Origin: Bilabrum cf. latius
Taxonomy: Eukaryota > Bigyra: Bicosoecida > Bigyra > Bicosoecida
Length of the DNA stretch: 64,000 nucleotides
Direction of reading: 5' to 3'
Assembly (NCBI GenBank): GCA_965178125.1
Contig: OZ237748.1
Coordinates: 310,001 to 374,000 of the forward strand
Under the pieces are notes generated by a model. That model saw only the letters and a list, made by a program, of their open reading frames with translations. It was not told the DNA's origin and did not search any database. Position numbers and translations under genes: made by a program. Within the stretch, counting starts at the first letter, position 1. Each line of letters opens with the position of its first letter. Shown one piece after another: positions 54,735 to 64,000 of this stretch.

Positions 54735-57699
54735 ATGGGTCTGCTTGATATGATGCATACAACATCTAGATTATTCTTCAAATTTAACAGGGGTGATGCA
54801 CTTCGAAGAGCCGCCGAACGTGGCAGGGTTGATCACCTGAGGGCCTGCCTGGATGCTGGGATAGACATCGAATCCAAAGATGGCGTGAGATTGTGTACTA
54901 CTTGTCGAGCTTTGAGATGGCTTCTCAAGTTGGTATTTATATTAAGGGCGGAAGGTTTGCGCGTAAAATGTGATGGATCTCACCAATGATGGGATGAACG
55001 ATCCACCACTCCCAGAGCTCACCAGCATTGGGATGACGATCTGCCATTGGAGCAAGGCAGACCTGATGTACGCCATTGATTCATCGGCGAGCTAGAGAGG
55101 GGGGGGGGGGGGGGGGCTATTATGTGTACATGGCAGTGAAAGGCACCTCTTGTTCTGCTGGCTCTCCTCGCCTGGCCATGAGCGGATCCTCATCCCCCGC
55201 CACCAGGTTGCTCCCTTCCCTCGGGGTCTGCCACCCACGGGAACCTTCCGATGGTTTCATATTTCTTTGGTTCATCGCAGGGTGGTTGGACTGCTGTATA
55301 CCATGCAGCGTGGGAAGGCAAGAGGGACTGTCTTAAGCTGCTTATCGAGAGGGGCGCCAACGTGAACGCTGCCATGCTTGTGAGAAAAGAGGTTGCCTGC
55401 TCAACGGGGCGGATTGTAGGCGGTTGCTTTGATATTGAAATTGGATTGGGTGTCTGGCATGCTTTATGTATCCATTAAAGTGGCTGACATGGCATCTGAA
55501 TGGCTCCTCATCGATCGAGCCTGGCCTCCGAGCAAGTCTGGTGTCTGATAAGTCTCAATAGGAGACTCGATTTGTTCCTGATGTCGTGTAGATGCGTCCT
55601 TTTGTTTACTAGAATGAATCGATAATGCAGGTCCTCTAGTTATCGAACGAGGTTGTTTTCCCATCGCTCAGCCCCGCCCGGCTGGCCCACTTGGCTCCCG
55701 TGCTAGGTGGGGCAGGTGAGTGGTGGCTTGCAGGATGCGGATTCACCAGTATATTGTATGGGTGTTCGAGGCGAATGTCTATTGCTTGGTCGACTTAGTG
55801 TACTAGCTCTGCTCTAATTACGTTCTTCATCTATGACAGCTCCCCGGGGGAGAACAGGGCTAGCATGTGTGCCAAGCATTCAGCTCGATCCGTACTATCC
55901 ATCGCTTGTGCCTCCGGTGGGCACAGCCCAATGAGTTAATACTGGTAGAAATATTCATCGTATGTCTTTCATGATGCGATAAATCTGTTTTATTTGTCTT
56001 TCAGGACGTCCACAGCCACCAAAGCCACCGCCCTTTGTCCCACTAGAGGGTCCCTCGGTTGTCTCGACTCACAGGCAGATTCAGAGGACGGTACCGGTCC
56101 CTGTTGTGATGAAATGGCTGGACAGGAATTTTGGTGAATGTTTGAATTGATTTTGATTTTGGTAGTATTGTCCCTCAAGGGGACATTTGCCATGGGACTG
56201 CGCCTCTTCGGCTCAGACCGACTCCCACTGGTCCGTGCCAATGGCCTCCCCGACCCCAGCACACGCCCCATTTTCACACACAGCTACAGCCACACGCACC
56301 CTTAGCACATTCCCTACTCCCATTTACCCGCTGTCTTCCCTATCCCCCGCAGGATGGTCACACACCTGTTCATGTGGCATCCTTGAATGGATAGAAATAT
56401 TGCCTTCGAATGCTGATTGAAAATGGGGGAGACGTGAATGCGGTAGATGAGGTGAGACAGATGCTGAAGGAGAGGTTAGAATTGTGTATGTGTGTTTACT
56501 TGTGGATTGAATGGGTGGTTGTGTGTCTGCTTGGCTTTGGATCGCCCGCTCCCGGGTCTGAGAACTGCTGACAGAACCCGCGCTGACTTAGTTGTGTCTA
56601 GTCGCACAGAGAAGGATCGACTGCTTCCGAAAGGATGCAACTGAGTTTGAACGGCTTAGCCTTTGTTGGTGGTTTATGGTCCGTTCGATGCTCAAGCGTC
56701 AAGCGTTTGGCTCTACAAGCAGATCTGATAGTTTTCATTTTAGTGTAGAATGTCGTTTTGTTATTACCCAGAGGCAGGGGGGGCATCCCGGCAAATAGAT
56801 CCACCTGCTGTGGTTGCTCGCGAGCACAGTGGGTGTCTATGAGCGTGTGCTTGGCAATGAAGCGATGCCTGATGCATGATTTAGATTTGTTGTTTGGCAT
56901 TTGTTATGACTTGAAGTTATTAAGGCCAGATCGATTGTGCGTTTGATGTTTGACGGGCCTTAGACTGTGTGTCTGAACGGCTCTGTCCGGTTCGATCTGG
57001 CGAAGCTTTATGAGAATCGAATCACCCAAGATCATTATGTTTGGCTGCTTTGCAAGCCAAATACATGCTAGTTTATGAACTTTCAGTACCCTCCGATTCA
57101 ACCGCAGGATGGAGACACTCCCCTCCATGATGCAGCGAGCGAAGGCTTCGCTACATGCGCCACCATCCTCATGGAGGCAGGGGCCAGTCGAGATATCAAG
57201 AACTACGTGAGCTTGCACAATTGCATCACCACAGCTATACATTCTCTCATATCCATCATGCTGCCAGATGAATTGAAGGACACTCCTACCCACGAATATA
57301 ACCCCCGCGTTCCCTGACGCCATGACTCCTCCTCGCCCTTAAACTTCATGGATCGAGCAGGCTGGAAAGAGTCCTGCAGAGGAAGCAGACTCAAGCGGCA
57401 AATCAGAGACAGCTGCAGCCATTCGGTCGTTCATCCCTTCTCGAGTCGGTAGAGTCATGTGCTGGAGGCGGGCATTGGAGGCCAAGAGGGACGCATCAAT
57501 GGTGTTCATGGCAGCGAGCACTGGCAGGCCCATGGAGCTAGAAAAGAGACTGAGGCTGGGCAAGCTGGCTGGTGGGTTGCAGATCAAGGGAATAGCGATA
57601 CATGGCAGTGGGAGCTCTAGGCTGGTGCTTCCACTGGAGGCAGCCAGGCTGGGTGGGCACGACGACTGCGTGAAGCTGCTGCAGGAGGCCTAGGGATGA
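54735..57699 (+). CDS. ANK6: most diverged short ankyrin gene, about 261 aa
   Basis: Exons: 54735-54884, 55281-55379, 56353-56451, 57108-57206, 57361-57699. Exon 1 keeps the 21-nt segment as coding (no GT), unlike ANK2, 4 and 7. All ankyrin exons are 99 nt despite many substitutions, which argues that the reading frame is under selection. Exon 3 has TAG where the others have the His codon of NGHDDCL. The last exon is the short helical type, ending TAG-GGA-TGA. Confidence 0.65.
55099..55116 (+). repeat. Run of 18 G in ANK6 intron 1
   Basis: An uninterrupted homopolymer at the place where other copies have GGGGGCGAGTCGGGGGAG-like sequence. Possible G-quadruplex; its length may be unreliable in sequencing. 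Confidence 0.8.
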
Positions 57700-57801
57700 G
57701 GTCTAGGCTGGTGCTTCCACTGGAGGCAGCCAGGCTGGGTGGGCACGACGATTGCGTGAAGCTGCTGCAGGCGGCCCAAGGATGAGGTCTAGGCTGGTGA
57801 G

Positions 57802-59064
57802 GAGGCGGATCCCGCGGGGGGCGGGTCCGTGAACGCGGTGGAGGCGTGGGTGCGGGAGCAGCGGCTGCGGCTGTGCGAGGCCGAGCACCGGCGGGCCCCT
57901 CTGTCGCGGGCCGCGCTGGTGGGTCACCGGGCTGCCCTGGAGGCGGAGGCAGGGGCGGGGCAGGAGCGGGGAGGGGCCCGTGGGGAGGCGGGCACGGGGC
58001 CGGCCAGCGGGGCGGGGGCGGACGATCCAGGGCCCGATGAGTCTGCTGGTGCTGGTGCTGGTGCTGGTGCTGGTGCTGGTGCTGGTGCTGGTGCTGGTGC
58101 TGGTGCTGGTGCTGGTGCTGGTGCTGGTGCTGGTGCTGGTGCTGGTGCTGGTGGGCAGGGCGGGGTCGAGAGCGCGGTCTCGTCTACTCTTGCGGACGAG
58201 CTGATGGAGCAGGCCGTGCTGCGGGCCGCGGAGCAGCTGGGGCCCGAGGCGGCCGGTGATGGGGCTGGCGGTGTGACGAGTGAGGTGGCCGCTGCGGTGG
58301 AGGGTCTGTCCATGGGCGCGGTGGGCGGGCATGCCTTCGAGGGGGAGCTGGCCGAGGCAGTGGGGGCCGGCGTGCTGCAGGACCGCGGGGAGGCCGAGCG
58401 GGCCGTGGTGCAGGCGGGGCCCATGGCCGTGCTGCGGCCCCCGAGCGCGGGCACGCGGGCCATGTTCGGGTGGACCGCGGGCAGCATGCCGGGGCGCGTG
58501 CGTCCGCTGGTGGAGGGGGAGGCCTCGCTGTGGGACAGGCACCTGCGGCGGGAGCTGCTGTCCCGGGAGGATGCCGCGCGGGAGGTGCGCCTGAACGCCG
58601 AGTCGCTCCGGAGGACGATGCAGTGCTTCGGGCCCGGGACCGTGGCAGCGGCGGATGGGCCAGGTGCAGGTGCAGGTGCAGGTGCAGGTGCAGGTGCAGG
58701 TGCAGGTGCAGGTGCAGGTGCAGGTGCAGGTGCAGGTGCAGGTGCAGGCCTGTCTTGGTGCCTCTCGTGGGATGGGCCCAGGGACAGGAGCTGGGTGCCT
58801 GCCTCGCTGTCCGAGACGGGGGCCGGGGAGCAGGAACCTCTGCCGGAGGGATGGACGGCAGACGTGGACACTCGGGGGAGGGTGATCTACGAGCGCGCTG
58901 ACGGGCATGTGACGAGGATCAAGCCCACGGAGCCGTTCGTTGCATCGGCGGCGCAGGAACCGCTGCCTGACGGGTGGGTGCGGGGCGGCTCGGCAGATAG
59001 CCCGCTGTATATCCGGCTGAGCGACGGCCACCAGCAGTTGGAACGGCCCATCGACCAGGCCTGA
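57802..59064 (+). pseudogene. 5'-truncated Gly-Ala/WW tail, open frame of about 420 codons
   Basis: Equivalent to the fragment at 24,062 but with no transposon: EAWVREQRLRLCEAEHRRAP, a Gly-Ala array (58048-58150), GEASLWDRHLRREL, a second Gly-Ala array from GGTGCA units (58663-58746), and two complete WW-type motifs (LPEGWTADVDTRGRVIYER and LPDGWVRGGSADSPLYIR), ending at TGA 59062. The frame has no internal stop and no TAG. A GTG at 57829 is the first plausible start-like codon but no ATG precedes the conserved part. It could be an exon of a longer transcript or an inert fragment. Confidence 0.55.
58663..58746 (+). repeat. GGTGCA hexamer array, 14 units
   Basis: Encodes Gly-Ala before the WW domains. 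The same array has 6 units at 25000-25035 and about 4 at 44,844-44,870. A different codon (GCA) is used from the first array (GCT), so the two arrays arose independently within one gene. Confidence 0.9.
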
Positions 59065-59387
59065 TCCCAGGGATTCAGAGCCCCACTGGTGAGGCAACGG
59101 ACGTGAGTGTTGCCCAAAGCTTGCTGCTGGGATAGGCGGCTCGATGTGTTTAGTTGGATTTGAAGTTGATCTTGGCCTGGGGCTTGTCTTGGAATGGCAG
59201 CTCGGGCCACTGCTTGCTTGCTGTGACTGACTGTATACGGATGAATCAAATGGATCAAGTTGACTGCATCATTGGCACATCGCCCAATGTTTGTTGTCAA
59301 ACCAAACATGTGCAGACAACACCCTTCGAATATGATGGCTACCATACTAATATAGTAATCAAACTTAGTGACACAGTAAAAACGACA

Positions 59388-59668
59388 GTCTCATCTACAT
59401 GGACTGCGGCAAAGGCCCAGGCGTGATCCAGGCGTCTCGCCGGCCCTGCGCGGCGCCAAAATAAGTTCCGCTCACACGTGGTCGGCAGCTGCTACCGCCT
59501 CTTGGAAGGCACTAGTCCGATTGTGATATCAGTTTGAGATGTAAGAAAGTGTGTGTCTTTATATTAGTACCGATACAATTTGTTGAGGCTGACAGCGCTC
59601 CGTAGCAGCTGTTGTATCTATCCTATCTATCTATGGTGCGTTGAGATATCCTCGTGGATTCAATCCAT
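59388..59668 (+). promoter_or_regulatory. Class B upstream region of ANK7
   Basis: TCTCATCTACATGGACTGCG and GCGCGGCGCCAAAATAAGTT, then GATATCAGTTTGAGATGTAA and a variant of the CGCTCCGTAGCAGCTGTTGT block. Confidence 0.5.
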
Positions 59669-62530
59669 ATGAGTCTATTTGACATGATACATAGGATATC
59701 AAGGTAAATCATTGAAAATCACAGGGGAGACGCACTTCGAGCAGCAGCCAGATATGGCAAGGTGGATGACCTGAGGGCCTGCCTGGATTCAGGAACGGAC
59801 ATCGAATCCAAATATGGCGTGAGATTGAGTACTACTTGTCAAGCTGTTGGATAAGTTCTTGAACTGATGTTTATGTGAAGGGAATTATGTTTGCGTACAG
59901 GCTGTCACGGAGCTCACCATTGATCGGGTGACGAGCCACCTTTGGAGCGAAGCAGACCTGATTGATGTATGCCATGAATTCTTCCATGAGCCAGAGTGGC
60001 GGGCTATTCGTGAAAACGGATTTCCTTCAGTGCTACTGCTGCTTTGTATGCATGGCAGTGACATTCACCTATTGTTCTGGTTGGTCTCCGCGCCTGGTCA
60101 CTAGCGGATCCTCACCCCCCGTCACCAGGTTGCTCCCTTCCCTCGGGGTCTACCACCCACGGCTACCCACCAATGGTTACATATTTCTTCAGTGCATCGC
60201 AGTATGGTTGGACAGCTGCATATTTCGCTGCACGTTATGGCAAGACAGACTGCCTGAAGGTGCTCATCGAGAGGGGCGCGAACGTGAACGCTGCAAGCAA
60301 CGTGAGAGAGAAAGGGGCTGCCTGGCCAACAGGGGAAGGGGGGGTGAAGGCGGCACCTGGGATATTTGATTTGGCTTGAGAGATAATTATACTGTTTTTA
60401 CCCGTTCAAGTGGCTAGCATAGCATCTAGCTAGCTCCTCGTCTATCGAGCCGGGCCGGACCCCCGAGCTACTTGCAGGATGCGGATTCATCCGAATTGTG
60501 TCTGGAATTTCAAGGCAAATGCCTATTAATTGGTTGAATTTGTATACTTCCTTTTTTCAAGTTTGGTTGTCGATCGATGACAGCTCCCCGGTGGAGGACA
60601 GGACTGGCCTGTGTGACGAGTATCAGCTCGACCCTCATTGCCTGGCTTGCGCCACCGATGGGCGGAGTTCAATGAGTTTGCACTGATGAGTACATACATA
60701 GTATGACATAGATGTGATTAATTTGAGTCATTTGTCTTCCAGGAACTGCACAGCCGGCGAGGCTGCCGCTGCCCGTCCCCCCAGAGGGCCCCTCGGCTAT
60801 CTCAGCCCCCAGGCGGATTCAGAGGCCCGGGCCGGTCCCTGTCGTGATGCAATGGCTTGGTAGGAAGATTGGTGTATATTTGGGTGGGTTTTGATTTTAA
60901 TGATTTTGTCCCTCGAGCGGGAATCGATCCGGGGACTGCGCCCCTAGGGCCCAGAGCGACTCCCACCGGTCCGTGCCAAAGCCCCCAACACCCCCATCAC
61001 CCGCCCCATGCCCACCCAAACCCACCCCAAGCACACCCCCTGCTCCCCCCCCACCCCCTGTCTCCCATCCCCCCACCGCAGAGTGGCTGGACACCCGTTC
61101 ATTAGGCATCCGCGGTTGGGCACGATGATTGCCTTCGATTGCTGCTTGAAAATGGGGGGGACGCGAATGCGGTGGATAGGGTGAGAGAGAGAGACATATG
61201 TTGAGGGAAAAGTTGGTCTTGTGTGTGTGTATGCTCGTGTGTTGGATGGGTGTGTGTGTCTGTCCGGCTTGGATTGCGCGCTCCCGGGTCCGAGACCCGC
61301 TGGCAGGTCCCTTCGCGGTGCCCCCACTGCATTGATGGATTGGGGCTGGACAGTTGTGCACGTATCTCGGGCTGTAGGTATGGTATGGTATCATGTTTTG
61401 TACCCATCGGCGTGATTTCGGGGGCGCAGTCCTGCGATCGGATTCGACTCCGGATCCGAATGGTCGCATCGGATCGCCGATCGGGAGCTAGTGGTCGCTT
61501 TCAAATGGTTCGGAGAGCTTTATTCTTGTCAAAATGTGTATCATTTTCTGTATCTAGTCATCTTTTGCCGGATTGACCGGTTCCGGAAGGATGGAACTGC
61601 GCTTGCCGGGGCAAGCAATGGCTTCTGGTCGATGCTCCATTCGATTCTCAAGCGGAGAGCGTTTGGCTTAGTTCGCAGGTCTGACTGTTTTCATCTTAGT
61701 GTAAATTGTCCTTTTGTCATGTTGTTGGAGGCGGGGGTTCGTATTCTGCCGAGTTGATCCTCCTGCTTGGGTTGCTCGCTGCCGGACCGCTGCCGCACAA
61801 GGCCGAGCACATCGGTGGCAGATATGTTGGGTGGAGCTAAGCTCTGAAAGATTTGTCAGCCAGGTAATTGCCTCAGATATTTCAGGTTGGCTCATGTCCT
61901 TTCAGTACCCTCCGATTCAACCGCAGACTGGAGACACCCCCCTGCACAGGGCAGCGTACTGGGGTCGCACCGCCTGCGCCACGATCCTCATGGAGGCAGG
62001 GGCCTGCAGGGACATCAACAACAACGTGAGTTTGTTCAACTGCATTGCAATAGCTCCTGAGTTTCACATACCAAGCATGCTATCCTAGGTATCAACGGAC
62101 ACTCCCACGCACGAATCCATCCCCAAATCATTCCCCCCGCTACCTTGCCTCCTCACCTTTGTCCTTGTCTCCCCCTTCCTTGATCGAGCAGAATGGCAGG
62201 ACTCCCGTGGAGATGGCAGCTTAGTGCCGCTGCCTCGAAACCGCTGCCGCCATTCGGTCATTCATTCCATCTCGAGTCCGAAGGGCCATGTGCTGGAGGC
62301 GGGCAGTGGAGGCCAAGAGGGACGCATCAATGGTATTCAGGGCAGCGAGCACTGGCAGGCCCATGGAGCTTGAAAAGAGGCTGAGGCTGGGCAAGCTGGC
62401 TGGTGGGTTGGCGATCAAGGGAATAGCGATACATGGCAGTAGGAGCTCTATGCTGGTGCTTCCACTGGAGGCAGCCAGGCTGGGAGGGCACGACGAGTGC
62501 GTGAAGCTGCTGCAGGAGGCCTAGGCATGA
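59669..62530 (+). CDS. ANK7: short ankyrin gene, about 254 aa
   Basis: Exons: 59669-59703, 59725-59818, 60203-60301, 61082-61180, 61927-62025, 62192-62530. The 21-nt putative intron 59704-59724 (GTAAATCATTGAAAATCACAG, one base over 20 so not repeated elsewhere) removes a TAA. Exon 3 has TAG where ANK2 has TTG and others GTG or ATG; the last exon has one TAG early (after VEMAA) and ends TAG-GCA-TGA. Ankyrin signatures TAAYFAA, TPLHRAA and ATILMEAGA are kept. It lacks a kinase. The block after it (62,540 on) is debris, not a kinase tail. Confidence 0.6.
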
Positions 62531-63119
62531 GGTCTAGGCTGGCGATAGTGTTGGCCAGCAAGCAAGTCTAGGCGTTCGACGCGATCGGATGGAAGAAGCC
62601 CCCCTTGTTGCCAGTCCCAGAGGAAGGCATCTGAGCGCCCTGCCGGCTCGGGGGGCTGCGGGAGCGACGGCCTGGCACGGCCTGCCAGGGCCGCAGGGAC
62701 CCGTTCGGCGCGAAACTCCACACTTCTTCGCCCGTTTGGGGGTGCCCCTGCAATTCGTGTGATAAATTTGCAATTGAACAACATGCTTCGGTCACGCGCA
62801 TGCGGCTGCAGCCGCTGGGGCGGCCTGCAGACGGCCGCGAGCGCGTTTGGACGGGCTAGCTAGAGAGGCTCCTTGCGCCCGAACCAGCGCCATCCAGCGT
62901 CTCACACGAGTACAATCGAAAGGACATAGCATAAAGAGCAATATATCAAAAATCTGCCATGGAGGCCATAGGAGAAAAAATGTGCCGGGCCCGCAGATTT
63001 CGGCTGCAGTGGGCGAGACAGCCGCGCCGCCGGCAAATTTTCTGCAGCCGATCAAATCCCGGTGCAGTCGACGCATACATTCACAAAGAATAAGGTAGGA
63101 GCATTTTATCTCGAAGATT
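62531..63119. other. Debris after ANK7
   Basis: Starts with a piece related to 18,060-18,180 (LASKQV, TAG, AFDAIGWKKPP), then sequence with no match elsewhere in the window. No complete gene is visible in either strand. Confidence 0.4.
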
Positions 63120-63442
63120 TTCTCCCCGCCCGCTCACAGAGGCCCAGACGTGATCCGGGCGCCCCGCCGGCCGCGCGCGCGGCCAAATCAGGTTCCGCTC
63201 ACGCTAGACTGGCGCGCGGCGCTACCGATCCGGCAGCCCAGGGGTCTTTTCTGCATCTTCCAACCTGCTTGGAAGGAATTGATCTCATTGTGATATCAGT
63301 TTGAGATGTAAGATGGTTTGTGATTATGTTTGATTACCGTTACAACTTGTTGAAGCTGATACCGCTTTGTAGCAGCTGTTGTTACAGTGTTGTATCCTGG
63401 CTACCAATGGTGCGTTGCGATGTCCTCATGGATTCGATCCAT
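63120..63442 (+). promoter_or_regulatory. Class B upstream region of ANK8
   Basis: Contains GAGGCCCAGACGTGATCCGG and the GCGGCCAAATCAGGTTCCGC variant, then GATATCAGTTTGAGATGTAA and the TAGCAGCTGTTGTTACAGTG block. This predicts a short, kinase-less ANK8. Confidence 0.45.
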
Positions 63443-64000
63443 ATGAGTCTGCTTGACGCTACACATAAAATTTCTACGTCCATCGTCATACTACACAGGG
63501 GAGATACACTTCGAACAGCAGCCAAGTATGGCAACGTGGACGCCCTGAGGGCTTGCCTGGATTCGGGAACGGACATCGAATCCAAAGATAGCGTGAGATT
63601 GAGCTCTACTGGTCGGGCTTTTGGATTCCTTTTTGGGTTGATATACGTGTGTAGACGAGAAGGTCCACGCACAGGCTGTTTCGGAGCTCGAGAGTGATGG
63701 GAAGAAGATCCACCATTGGAGACCTGTTGCACGCCATCGATTCATCAGCGAACTAGATTAGGGGGGGGCTTCTAGGAAACTGATTTCAAACAGTTGCACT
63801 ACTGCTTTCTGTACATGACCGTGGTATGCACCTCTAGTTTTGCGTGCTCTCCGCGCCTGGCCATCAGCGGATCCTCACCCCCAGCCACCAGGTTGCTCCC
63901 TTCCCTCGGGGTCTGCTTGCCATCCACGGCTACCTACCTACGGTTTAGTCTTTCTTTCATGCATTGCAGAGTGGTAGGACAGCAGCATGGTGGGCTGCAT
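63443..64000 (+). CDS. ANK8: ankyrin gene, 5' part only
   Basis: Exon 1 is 63443-63592 (50 codons, GDTLRTAAKYGNVDALRA). Exon 2 begins at 63970 after GCATTGCAG and is cut by the window end (SGRTAAWWAA). An upstream in-frame ATG at 63410 could extend the start by 11 codons, as in ANK1; the ATG common to all copies was chosen. The array therefore continues to the right. Confidence 0.65.

Overview
The window joins two very different kinds of DNA. Positions 1 to about 9,666 are AT-rich and compact: an integrated virus-like element with short intergenic gaps, capsid-type genes and a primase-helicase. From about 9,667 to 64,000 the DNA is GC-rich, intron-containing and highly repetitive: a eukaryotic nuclear locus holding a tandem family of ankyrin-repeat genes. 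One-exon-one-repeat genes, GT-AG introns, an RRP5/PDCD11 homologue, WW domains and a LINE-type retroelement all point to a GC-rich unicellular eukaryote (protist or alga). I cannot name the species.

Both compartments read TAG as a sense codon, most likely glutamine, while TAA and TGA still stop. With TAG open, the viral reading frames fuse into whole proteins (a 308-aa and a 628-aa structural protein, a 932-aa primase-helicase, and 140-, 116-, 70- and 69-aa proteins). The host kinase domains, the RRP5 S1 domains and the LINE endonuclease ORF also become continuous. Duplicated copies show CAG in one and TAG in the other at the same site.

Viral part (1-9,666): a probable penton/minor capsid gene and a major capsid-like gene on the plus strand, two small plus-strand genes, then a minus-strand block with a PrimPol-plus-origin-binding-type helicase and two small proteins. 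Nine copies of an imperfect hairpin (core CGCGCCCAGAATTGC) lie between genes and fill the right-hand 1.5 kb, which ends in a nested inverted repeat. The element sits inside the endonuclease region of a LINE (9,667-11,599, minus strand). Its left end is outside the window.

Host part: eight ankyrin genes in direct orientation (ANK1 to ANK8, starting at 11,874; 18,721; 29,926; 38,464; 48,243; 54,735; 59,669; 63,443). Internal exons are exactly 99 nt and each encodes one 33-aa repeat. ANK1, 3 and 5 end in a long exon with a coiled coil and a protein kinase domain. ANK2, 4, 6 and 7 end in a short helical exon and are followed by kinase/Gly-Ala/WW fragments or other debris. Upstream sequence falls into two classes that match these two endings. 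ANK2-RRP5a-ANK3 and ANK4-RRP5b-ANK5 are a large segmental duplication that carries the 5' half of an RRP5-like ribosome biogenesis gene. A 1.6-kb DNA transposon with a 6-bp target duplication, a hairpin-rich insert and several minisatellites have since landed in or expanded within the array.
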